A program made the position numbers and the translations under genes. 64,000 bases of DNA from Streptomyces deccanensis (GTDB taxonomy: Bacteria; Actinomycetota; Actinomycetes; Streptomycetales; Streptomycetaceae): the NCBI RefSeq assembly GCF_022385335.1, contig NZ_CP092431.1, positions 558,001 to 622,000 of the forward strand, written 5' to 3'. The notes under the pieces were generated by a model. That model saw only the letters and a program-made list of their open reading frames with translations. It was not told where the DNA came from and searched no databases. Of this stretch, positions 7,693 to 15,095 are shown in pieces (position 1 is the first letter of the stretch; each line of letters starts with the position of its first letter).

Positions 7693-8463
7693 GCCGTTCG
7701 CGCGCGGCACCTCCCACGGCTCCTGCGGCAGCACACGACCGGTCTCCAGCAGGGACTTGAGGTTGGACAGCACCGCGGGCCAGCCGAAGGACACCTCGGC
7801 GAGCGCCCCCTCGCCCTCCAGGTCCTCATGGGTCACGGTGAGCCGCACGATGTCGGCGTGCGGCTCGATGCGGAAGGTGACCCGCGAGTACGTCTCCGTC
7901 CTGCCCTCGTTCTCCGGCGACGCCCAGGTGGTGACCAGGCGGGTCGGGGGCTCGCTCACCACGACCGTGCCGACGACGTCCTCGACACCGGAGCCATCGG
8001 TGCGGACGTGGGCCCAGCGCGAACCCTGCCGCCAGTCCGACTCGTTGCGGTGTCCCCAGTAGTCGGCGGTCAGGTCGGCGCTGGTCAACGCCTCCCAGAC
8101 CTTCTCGGGTGTGCTCGCGATGTAGGTGACGTACACGAAGGTCGGCTTGTCGGTCATGGCTTCCTCGGCTCGTCGTCGCACGGCATCGAGCGCTCTCAGC
8201 CGGGGGCGCTCGAACTTGTCGATCCACCGCTCCTGCATCTCGTGGAGGGGGACCGGATTGAGGTAATGCAGCTTCTCCCGCCCCCGCCGCACCGTGCTGA
8301 CCAGGTTGGCGGCCTCCAGGACGGCCAGGTGCTGCGACACCGACTGCCGCGCCATCTCGATCCGCGCGCACAGCTCGCCCAGCGTCTGCCCGTTGTGCTC
8401 GTGCAGCCGGTCCAGCAGCCGCCTGCGGGTCTCGTCGGCCAGCGCCTTGAAGACCTTGTCCAT
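7675..8463 (-). CDS. ArsR-type HTH fused to an AHSA1/START (SRPBCC) domain
   Basis: A 262-residue fusion. Residues 1-90 are an ArsR/SmtB winged helix with ARQSVSQHLAVLEAANLV as recognition region, lacking the cysteine metal site of true metal sensors. Residues 105-250 form an AHSA1-type START-like domain (YVTYIASTPEKVWEALT; WAHVRTDGSG). An internal ATG at the domain junction (MTDKPTFVYV) is where the separate SRPBCC gene starts in relatives with two adjacent ORFs. The promoter holds a perfect 20-bp palindrome, so autorepression is likely. The START cavity may bind a small hydrophobic ligand that triggers release; the ligand is unknown. Confidence 0.85.
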   Translation of the reverse strand: MDKVFKALADETRRRLLDRLHEHNGQTLGELCARIEMARQSVSQHLAVLEAANLVSTVRRGREKLHYLNPVPLHEMQERWIDKFERPRLRALDAVRRRAEEAMTDKPTFVYVTYIASTPEKVWEALTSADLTADYWGHRNESDWRQGSRWAHVRTDGSGVEDVVGTVVVSEPPTRLVTTWASPENEGRTETYSRVTFRIEPHADIVRLTVTHEDLEGEGALAEVSFGWPAVLSNLKSLLETGRVLPQEPWEVPRANGDGRSA

Positions 8464-8497
8464 CCCCGGCTCACTCTCCGATCGCACACTCCACGTT

Positions 8498-8517
8498 ATG
8501 CAGGTAATTACCTGCAT
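8498..8517. promoter_or_regulatory. perfect 20-bp palindromic operator
   Basis: ATGCAGGTAATTACCTGCAT is a gap-free self-complementary sequence 34 bp upstream of the ArsR-START start codon. It also abuts the divergent phosphotransferase gene. It matches the symmetry and AT-rich centre expected for ArsR-family operators. The regulator probably controls both directions. Confidence 0.7.
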
Positions 8518-8551
8518 GTCAATCGTCGAAGGTCGGCCCCACACTGTCGCC

Positions 8552-9772
8552 GTGAGTCGGACTTTCAGCGCATGGGTGACCTCGGGTGCGGACTTCCTCG
8601 GCGTCACCGGCCCGTTCCCCGTCGACGTTCCGTGGTGGGCCGAGGCCGGGCCCGTCGTGGAGCGGCTGGAGCGCGCACTCGGGGTGAGCGTGTTCGTGCT
8701 GCGGCTGCTGGACGTCGAGGGCGGGGAGGGCGGGCGCGACGGGCATGTGACGTACCACGTGGAGGCGTCGGCGCCGCCCGCACCCGGAAGGCTGGAGCGA
8801 CGCTCCGTCGATCGCGCCCGGTGGGACACGGACGACGCCCTCCGCTCCCCTTGGGCACGCGCCGACGGGCTGCGGGAACTGCTCGACTGGGCCTCGCGGA
8901 CCCTGGCCGCGCTGGGGCGGCCCGTGACGGGACCGGTCGAGCAGCGGCGGACCTGGAACCTGGCCGGCCTCTTCCGGCTGCCCACCGCGCGAGGCCCTGT
9001 CTGGCTCAAGGCGACCCCGCGCTTCGCCTCGGACGAGGCCGCCGTCATCGCCGCGTTCGCCCGGGTGGACGCCCAACTCGTCCCCACGGTGCTCGCCGCC
9101 GACGAGCGGCGGATGCTGCTGGAGCACATTGCCGGCGAGGACTGCTGGGCGGCCGACTCCGCGACGGTCGAGTCGGGGGTGCGCCGCATGGTCGCCGCGC
9201 AGGCCGCCCTGGCCGGTCGGCGGCCGCCCGGACTACGGGACCGCCGTTCTCCGGTCCTGGGCGGGCTGACGCGTGACCTGCTCGACGGCCGGGCCGACCT
9301 CGACATCACCGCACAGGAGCGGGACAGGGCACGGGAGTTGACGGGCCGCTGGGACGAACTCGCGCGGTGCGGCCTCCCCGACACGCTGGTGCACGCCGAC
9401 TTCCACCCGGGCAACTGGCGCAGCGACGGCAGGCCACCGGTCGTCGTGGACTTCGCCGACGCCCACTGGGGCGACCCGGTGCTCGACTGTCTGCGTCTGT
9501 ACGACTTTCTCCCCGAGGCGGTACGCCCCACGGCCGTCCGGGTCTGGGTCGACGCCTGGAGGACCCACGTCCCGCAGAGCGACCCCGCCCGAGCGCTCAC
9601 CCTGGCCGAGCCGCTGGCGCACCTCGCGTACGCCGTGCGCTACCAGGAGTTCCTCGACGGCATCGAGCTTTCGGAACGGCCGTACCACGAGGGCGACCCG
9701 GCGGCGGTGATCCGCAGGGCCCTGCACTGCGCGACCCACCCGACCCTGGGCTCCGCGGAGGTGGCGGGCTGA
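8552..9772 (+). CDS. aminoglycoside-phosphotransferase-fold protein
   Basis: About 406 residues. A roughly 100-residue N-terminal region without recognised domain precedes an APH/choline-kinase-like fold. The catalytic loop HADFHPGNW (near residue 280) supplies the HxD and Asn, and VVDFADAHWGDP the metal-binding Asp, so it looks active. GTG at 8552 is chosen. An in-frame ATG at 8516 would sit inside the palindromic operator and would need leaderless translation, which cannot be excluded. It is translationally coupled to the following P-loop kinase (TGATG junction). Substrate unknown; a small-molecule or antibiotic kinase is possible but should not be called a resistance gene on this evidence. 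Confidence 0.75.
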   Translation: MSRTFSAWVTSGADFLGVTGPFPVDVPWWAEAGPVVERLERALGVSVFVLRLLDVEGGEGGRDGHVTYHVEASAPPAPGRLERRSVDRARWDTDDALRSPWARADGLRELLDWASRTLAALGRPVTGPVEQRRTWNLAGLFRLPTARGPVWLKATPRFASDEAAVIAAFARVDAQLVPTVLAADERRMLLEHIAGEDCWAADSATVESGVRRMVAAQAALAGRRPPGLRDRRSPVLGGLTRDLLDGRADLDITAQERDRARELTGRWDELARCGLPDTLVHADFHPGNWRSDGRPPVVVDFADAHWGDPVLDCLRLYDFLPEAVRPTAVRVWVDAWRTHVPQSDPARALTLAEPLAHLAYAVRYQEFLDGIELSERPYHEGDPAAVIRRALHCATHPTLGSAEVAG

Positions 9773-10311
9773 TGGATCGTGCCGAGGTCCTGCTCATCGG
9801 GGGCCGGGCCGGGGTCGGCAAGTCGACGGTGGGCTGGGAGATCTCCGACCGGCTGCGGGCCGCCGAGGTCGCGCACGCCGTCATCGAGGGCGACTTCATG
9901 GGGCAGGTGCACCCGGCGCCTGCGGGCGATCCGCACCGTGTGGCGATCGCCGAGCGCAATCTCACCGCCGTGTGGGGCAATTACGCGGCCCTCGGGTACC
10001 GGCGGCTCGTCTACACCAACACCCTGAGCGTGCTCGCCGAGATCGAGGGCACGTTCCGGCGGGCCATGGGCGCCGACGTCCGGATCGTACGGGTGCTCCT
10101 GACCGCCTCCGACGAGACGACCGAGCGGCGGCTGCGGGGCCGGGAGATCGGATCCGAGCTGGAGCGGGAGCTGACCGGCAGTGCGCGCAAGGCACGGCTG
10201 CTGGACGAACGGGCGCCGACGGACACCGTGCGCGTCGCGACCGACGGGCGCACGGTCGTGGACATCGCCGCGGAGGTGCTCGCCGTCACGGGCTGGATAC
10301 CGGACGCCTGA
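9772..10311 (+). CDS. P-loop kinase-like ATPase
   Basis: A 179-residue AAA/adenylylsulfate- or gluconate-kinase-like P-loop protein. Walker A is GGRAGVGKST (residues 10-19), followed by DFMGQVHPAP where such kinases place acceptor-binding residues, and a lid-like Arg-rich stretch (TTERRLRGREIGSELERE). The ATG overlaps the stop of the upstream phosphotransferase by one base, so the two are co-translated and may act on the same substrate. Exact substrate not recognisable. Confidence 0.75.
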   Translation: MDRAEVLLIGGRAGVGKSTVGWEISDRLRAAEVAHAVIEGDFMGQVHPAPAGDPHRVAIAERNLTAVWGNYAALGYRRLVYTNTLSVLAEIEGTFRRAMGADVRIVRVLLTASDETTERRLRGREIGSELERELTGSARKARLLDERAPTDTVRVATDGRTVVDIAAEVLAVTGWIPDA

Positions 10312-10470
10312 CCGGTGGCGGGCGCGGCAAGGGGCGCGGACACCGGACGGGGCGCCGGCACCGGACAGGTGGCGGGCCCGTGAAGAAGGTGAAACGGAAA
10401 CGGACTGCACTCGCGTTCGAAGGGCACTCGCATGGTTGCGGATATCCCGACGACAAGGGGCGGAGTTCAG

Positions 10471-10734
10471 ATGGAGATCGACGGCATCATCAGTGCCATC
10501 GTCATCGGCATTGTCATAGGCGTGCTCGGCCGGCTCGTCGTACCGGGCCGGCAACGCATCGGCATCCTGCTGACGATCCTCGTGGGCATCGTCGCCGCGC
10601 TGATCGGCAGCGCGCTCGCCGCGGGGATCGGCGTGGCCGACACCGGCGGTGTCGACTGGATCGAGTGGCTCATCCAGATCGCCCTGGCGGCCCTGGGCAT
10701 CGTGGCACTGGACCGTACGCGGGCCCGCCGCTGA
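10471..10734 (+). CDS. GlsB/YeaQ/YmgE-family membrane protein
   Basis: An 87-residue protein with three hydrophobic helices and the family pattern IGIVIGVLGRLVVPGRQ then GILLTILVGIVAALIGSALA. These transglycosylase-associated (Transgly_assoc) proteins are stress-induced inner-membrane proteins of unknown mechanism. The ATG at 10471 follows GGCGGAG with correct spacing; an upstream in-frame start at 10432 adds residues the family lacks. Confidence 0.85.
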   Translation: MEIDGIISAIVIGIVIGVLGRLVVPGRQRIGILLTILVGIVAALIGSALAAGIGVADTGGVDWIEWLIQIALAALGIVALDRTRARR

Positions 10735-10853
10735 GCGGCCCGGGAGCGACGGCGGGCGCCCACGCGCGTCCGGAAACGCGTTGCGGGTGATCGCGCCCGG
10801 CGGCTAGCGTCGCCGGGCGCCGCCGTTCGCCCCTCTACGCTTCCGGAGCCCCG

Positions 10854-11732
10854 TTGCCACCTCGTGTCACCCCTCTCACCGACCCCGCCGTCACCCCGTC
10901 GAGCCGTCGGCTGGCCTGGCTGGCGTCCGGGGAGGACGGCACACCCACCGGTTCGGCCTTCCTGCGGCTGTTCACCAAGGAGGGGCAGACCCATCTCGCG
11001 GAGCTGGACGTCCGCGTGCACCCGGCCGAGCGGCGGCGGGGGACCGGCACCGCGCTGCTCGACGCGGCGATCTCCTCGGCGCGGGACGAGCGGCGCCGCG
11101 CGGTCATCGCCCAGGCCGACCTGGGCTCCCCCGGCGACGCGTTCCTCGCGGCACGCGGCTTCCGCCGGGTGCTGTCGCTGCTGCACGCCCGGCTCGACCT
11201 CGCCGGGACCGACCCGGAGCACGTCACCCGGATCCTCGAACTGCCTTGCCCCGGCTACCACTTGACCCGCTGGACGGGCGTCGTGCCGCCGGAGCTCGCC
11301 CGCACCTACGCCGCCTCACGCCGCGCGATGGACGACATGCCGATGGGCGACACCGACTACGGCACGGTCGTCTGGGACGTCGAGCGGGTCGTGGCGGCCG
11401 CCGAGGCCATCGCGCGGCGTGGCGACACGCTGCACACCGTGGCCGCCGTCCACACGGCGAGCGGCACGATCGTCGGCTTCTCGGAGCTGGTCCTGCCGGG
11501 CGACGGCAAGGGCGAGGGCCAGCACTACGGTACGGCCGTGCTGCCCGAGCACCGGGGCCACGGTCTGGGGCTGCGGATGAAGGCGGAGGCGATCCGGCAC
11601 GCCCGCGATCTGGCCCCGGACCTGGCTCTGCTCACCGACACCGCCGAGGACAACCTCCCCATGCGGCGGGTCAACGACCTGCTCGGCTACCGGCCCACGC
11701 ACACCGCGATCGAGTACCAGCTCGACCTGTGA
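10854..11732 (+). CDS. tandem GNAT acetyltransferase
   Basis: A 292-residue protein with two GNAT folds. The first spans about residues 1-130 with the acetyl-CoA loop ERRRGTGTALLDAA. The second spans about 145-290 with EHRGHGLGLRMKAEAI and the terminal NDLLGYRPTHTAIEYQ. It starts at TTG 10854 with GGAG seven bases upstream. Two-domain GNATs of this size are often related to antibiotic or mycothiol-type acetyltransferases, but the acceptor cannot be assigned. Confidence 0.85.
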   Translation: MPPRVTPLTDPAVTPSSRRLAWLASGEDGTPTGSAFLRLFTKEGQTHLAELDVRVHPAERRRGTGTALLDAAISSARDERRRAVIAQADLGSPGDAFLAARGFRRVLSLLHARLDLAGTDPEHVTRILELPCPGYHLTRWTGVVPPELARTYAASRRAMDDMPMGDTDYGTVVWDVERVVAAAEAIARRGDTLHTVAAVHTASGTIVGFSELVLPGDGKGEGQHYGTAVLPEHRGHGLGLRMKAEAIRHARDLAPDLALLTDTAEDNLPMRRVNDLLGYRPTHTAIEYQLDL

Positions 11733-11739
11733 CCGGCGG

Positions 11740-12534
11740 TCAGGCCGCCGCCGCGCTCCCCACCGCGTACTCGTACGGCGTGGTCGTCGTGAGCGGCTCG
11801 AAACCGAGGCGGGCCAGGATCGGACGGCTGCGGGCCAGTGCGTCGACCTGGACGTAGCGGTAGCCGCGGTCGGCCGCGACACGGGCGCGGTGGGCGACCA
11901 GGGCCCGGTAGACGCCCCGGCCGCGCCAGCCCTCGACGGTGCCGCCGCCCCACAGTCCGGCGAAACGGGTGCCGGGCAGCAGCTCCATCCGGGCGGCGCT
12001 CACCGGTACGTCCCCGGCGAGCGCCACGACGGCCACGACCGTCTCGGTGTCGCCGGTGAGCTGGGCCAGGAGCTGGTGGCGCATCCGGGAGCTGTCGGTG
12101 CCGAAGGCCTTCTCATGGACGTCGGCCACCAGGTCCACACCCGCGCGGTCGGTGACCGGCAGGATCCGGACACCCTCGGGCGGCTCGACGTCGAGGGTGA
12201 GGTCAGCGACCTCGGCGACCATCAGCGTCTCCTCCGGGGCGGCCGTGAAACCGGCCGCGCGCAGTCGGTGCCCCAGGTCGACGGGGAGATCGTGGCCGTA
12301 CAGCTTCCACTCGAAGTCGCGTCCGAGATCGGAGAAGTACCGGATCTGCTCGGCGATCGCCGCGTCGGCGCCCGCCTCGTCCAGATCGGACCAGACGACG
12401 CCGCTCCAACCCTGCTCGGAACCGACCTGGCGCACCACCCCGCCCACCCGCTCGATCCGGGCTCCGGGCCCGTCGGGGCGGGCCCCCTCTCGCATGTCCC
12501 GGTCGAACAGTGCCAGCACAGCAGCGTGATCCAT
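11740..12534 (-). CDS. GNAT-family N-acetyltransferase
   Basis: A 264-residue protein. The C-terminal half is a GNAT fold: LWGGGTVEGWRGRGVYRALV carries the R/Q-x2-G-x-G/A-type pyrophosphate loop and is followed by VQVDALARSRPILARLGF. The N-terminal half is a diverged, probably non-catalytic GNAT-like domain. The ATG at 12534 is preferred over the in-frame GTG at 12543 because GGAG lies eight bases before it. It is convergent with the preceding tandem GNAT gene, with only seven bases between their stops. Confidence 0.85.
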   Translation of the reverse strand: MDHAAVLALFDRDMREGARPDGPGARIERVGGVVRQVGSEQGWSGVVWSDLDEAGADAAIAEQIRYFSDLGRDFEWKLYGHDLPVDLGHRLRAAGFTAAPEETLMVAEVADLTLDVEPPEGVRILPVTDRAGVDLVADVHEKAFGTDSSRMRHQLLAQLTGDTETVVAVVALAGDVPVSAARMELLPGTRFAGLWGGGTVEGWRGRGVYRALVAHRARVAADRGYRYVQVDALARSRPILARLGFEPLTTTTPYEYAVGSAAAA

Positions 12535-12618
12535 GGTGCTCACTCCATCATCAGTCGTTCACCCTGGCAACGGAATTCGCCCGTTTTCCCACCGCTCGGG
12601 GTGCGGGCACCGACGCCG

Positions 12619-12681
12619 GGCGGGTGCGGGAGCCGAGCCGACGGGTGCGGGGGCCGCGTCGGCGGGTGCGGGGGCCGCGTC
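12619..12681. repeat. three 21-bp tandem repeats
   Basis: Three head-to-tail copies of GGCGGGTGCGGG-x2-CCG-x-G-x2-type units occupy 12619-12639, 12640-12660 and 12661-12681; the last two differ at one base. They lie in the non-coding gap between the divergent GNAT and acyltransferase genes. Confidence 0.6.
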
Positions 12682-12789
12682 GGCGATTCCACGCCACATG
12701 TGTCGACGATGCCGTCGAGGGTGACTGAGACCGGCGGGACGGGGCAGGCGGTCCGGGTTCAGTAGTCGTCGTCCGGAGACCTCTCACCG

Positions 12790-13920
12790 ATGCCCGAAGA
12801 CGTGGTGCAGCACACCCGCCCCGCCCCCGCCGCGCCACCCGACGGGGAGCGGCCCCGGGCGAGGCGGACCTCGCGGGACCCGTACTTCGACAACGCGAAG
12901 TACCTCACCATCGTCCTGGTGGCCTGCGGACACGCGTGGGAGCCGCTGACGTACGGCAGCCGGACCGTGACAGCGGCGTACCTGACGGTCTACGCGTTCC
13001 ACATGCCGGCCTTCGCCCTGATCTCCGGGTACTTCTCGCGGAGCTTCGACATGGCGCCCGGCCGGCTGAAGCGGCTGCTGACGGGCGTGGCCCTGCCGTA
13101 CGTCGTGTTCGAGACGGCGTACACGTTCTTCTACCGGTGGGCCGAGGACGACTGGGGCTATCCGCTGAGCCTGCTGGACCCCTGGTACGTGATGTGGTTC
13201 CTGGTCGCGCTCTTCATCTGGCGGCTGACCACGCCGCTGTGGCTGATGCTGCGTCACCCGCTGCCGGTCGCGCTGGGCCTGGCGACGCTGGCGGCGGTCT
13301 CGCCGGATCTCGGCGGCGACGTCTCCATCCAGCGGGTGCTGGGCTTCCTGCCGTTCTTCGTGCTGGGACTGACCCTGCGCCCCGCCCACTTCGAACGGCT
13401 GCGCACCCGCCGGGCACGGCTGTCGCTGCTCCCGGTCGGTATCGGGGCGCTCGTGGTGGCCTACTGGGTGGCCCCGTGGTTCGACGCGGGCTGGTTCTAC
13501 CACCGGGGCAGCGTCACCGGCCAGGGCGTGACCCGCTGGGCCGGCCTGCTGACCACGCCCGCCCTGTTCTGTCTGGCGGTGCTGCTGACGGCCTGCTTCC
13601 TGGCCTGGGTGCCGCGCCGGCAGCTGTGGTTCACGGCCCTGGGCGCGGGCACGATGTACGGCTATCTGCTGCACGGCTTCGTGATCAAGTGGGCGCGTTT
13701 CCGGGACTGGTACGCCGTCGAGTGGCTGCACACCCCGCTCGGGGAACTCGCGGTCACGGCCGTGGCGATCGGCGGCATCACCCTGCTGTGCACCTCCCCC
13801 GTACGGGCCGCGCTCCGCTGTGTCGTCGAGCCCCGCATGGAGTGGGCCTTCCGCAAGGCCCCCGAGCGAGCCCCAGCCCCGGACCGAGCTGCCTCCGCTA
13901 GCCGAGCTCCAGAGTCGTGA
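12790..13920 (+). CDS. membrane acyltransferase 3 family protein
   Basis: A 376-residue polytopic protein with about ten hydrophobic segments and the acyltransferase-3 (OafA/NodX-like) opening RDPYFDNAKYLTIVLVACGH, then YAFHMPAFALISGYFS. The His in ACGHAW corresponds to the conserved catalytic histidine region. These enzymes O-acylate cell-surface glycans or secreted metabolites at the membrane. ATG at 12790 follows a CCGGAGA element. The 3' end overlaps the convergent GNAT gene by 23 bases. Confidence 0.88.
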   Translation: MPEDVVQHTRPAPAAPPDGERPRARRTSRDPYFDNAKYLTIVLVACGHAWEPLTYGSRTVTAAYLTVYAFHMPAFALISGYFSRSFDMAPGRLKRLLTGVALPYVVFETAYTFFYRWAEDDWGYPLSLLDPWYVMWFLVALFIWRLTTPLWLMLRHPLPVALGLATLAAVSPDLGGDVSIQRVLGFLPFFVLGLTLRPAHFERLRTRRARLSLLPVGIGALVVAYWVAPWFDAGWFYHRGSVTGQGVTRWAGLLTTPALFCLAVLLTACFLAWVPRRQLWFTALGAGTMYGYLLHGFVIKWARFRDWYAVEWLHTPLGELAVTAVAIGGITLLCTSPVRAALRCVVEPRMEWAFRKAPERAPAPDRAASASRAPES

Positions 13921-14746
13921 CCCCGAAGACGCGCTCCGCCGCGTACGGCCGGATCGGGCCGGTGTACATGCGGGCCGTCTCGAAGGACGGCGTCAGCCCG
14001 TACTCCTCGACCAGCGCCACGGCGTCCGTGTTCGGCTCCGGCACGTCGACGGCCAGCTCACGGCCCGCGGCCTCGGCGGCCAGGCCCGCGAACAGCGCGC
14101 GGGCGTCGGCGGCGGTGTCGGCGAACAGGGGACCGATGCGCAGGGCGTCCCTGCCGGGCCGGATGACGCCGTAGCCGGTGAGCCGCCCGTCGACGATCCG
14201 CGCGAGGGCCCGGTGTCCGTCGGCGGTCAGCCAGTGCTCCAGGAAGCGGGGTCGGTCGGCCGGATGGCAGGCCCTGTCGTACGCCGCGAGGAGCCCGGCG
14301 TCGTCGACGGACCGGACGTCGGCGGGCACGACGGCCTCCGGCACCACGCCGGAGTACCGGAAGGTGCGGTGGGCGGGCTCGAAGCCGGACTGGCGGTAGT
14401 TGTCCTGCTGCGCCACCACTCCGTCGAGGCCCACGGTGCGGTCGCCGGCGTGGGCGAGCGCGGCCTTCCAGGTCGCGAGGCCGTGGCCCTGGCCTCGTAG
14501 GTCCGGGCGGACCAGGTAGAAGCCGAGGAAGGCGTAGTCGTCGCCGTAGGTGACGACGGAGACGGAGGAGACCGGCTCCCCGTCGAGCCGGCCGATGAAG
14601 AAGCCCTCGGGGTCCTGCGCGAAGAAGCACGCCGGGTCCGAGAGGCCCGGGTTCCAGCCCTCGTCTCCCGCCCACCGGGCGACCACCGCCCAGTCGTCGA
14701 GCGTGGCCCGGGTGACGACGAGGTCCTGATGGCCCGGAGAGGTCAT
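13898..14746 (-). CDS. GNAT acetyltransferase (two-domain, YitI-like)
   Basis: A 282-residue protein. The N-terminal GNAT domain has LVRPDLRGQGHGLATWKAAL as acetyl-CoA binding loop. The C-terminal domain (about 150-280) resembles the extra GNAT-like half seen in YitI/YobR-type proteins. The start is firm: GGAG lies eight bases before the ATG at 14746. Substrate unknown. Confidence 0.85.
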   Translation of the reverse strand: MTSPGHQDLVVTRATLDDWAVVARWAGDEGWNPGLSDPACFFAQDPEGFFIGRLDGEPVSSVSVVTYGDDYAFLGFYLVRPDLRGQGHGLATWKAALAHAGDRTVGLDGVVAQQDNYRQSGFEPAHRTFRYSGVVPEAVVPADVRSVDDAGLLAAYDRACHPADRPRFLEHWLTADGHRALARIVDGRLTGYGVIRPGRDALRIGPLFADTAADARALFAGLAAEAAGRELAVDVPEPNTDAVALVEEYGLTPSFETARMYTGPIRPYAAERVFGVTTLELG

Positions 14747-15095
14747 CTCTGCGCTCCTTCGCTGAGGTCGCGAGTGCGCGGCCGCCGTGCGACCGCGGGC
14801 ACGGTGGTCGGCCGCGCCCCGCAGCATCCTCGCCGAAGCCCGATCACGCCCGCGACGCCGGAAACGGCCGACCTCGCGGCGCTACGGGCCGCTCCGACGT
14901 CCCGGTTCACGCGTACGGGCTACGCGCCGGCCGTGGCCGCCGCGGTTCCCCGCGCCACCGGTGCGGGCCCCGGGCGGCGCAGAGTACGGCACCTCCGGGC
15001 GGCCCGCCCGCCGGGAGGCGTGGCCCCGAGGGGCCGCCTATGGTGATCCGGGGGTCGTCCCCGGCCGCCCTGGCCGGGCTTCCCTGGAGGCACGC
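14747..15095. other. 349-bp gene-free region
   Basis: GC-rich spacer between the divergent GNAT and protease genes. It holds their promoters, but I see no convincing -10 box, palindrome or small ORF apart from the ribosome-binding site of the protease gene at its right end. Confidence 0.5.

Noticed and set aside
7675..9600. 641-codon minus frame extending the ArsR-START protein over the phosphotransferase
   Set aside because: The extension is Arg/Ser-rich and antisense to a real kinase gene; the MDKVFKALADETRRRLL start at 8463 is the family start.
8552..9772. aminoglycoside resistance gene
   Set aside because: APH fold is shared by many metabolite kinases and the context gives no antibiotic link, so resistance is not claimed.
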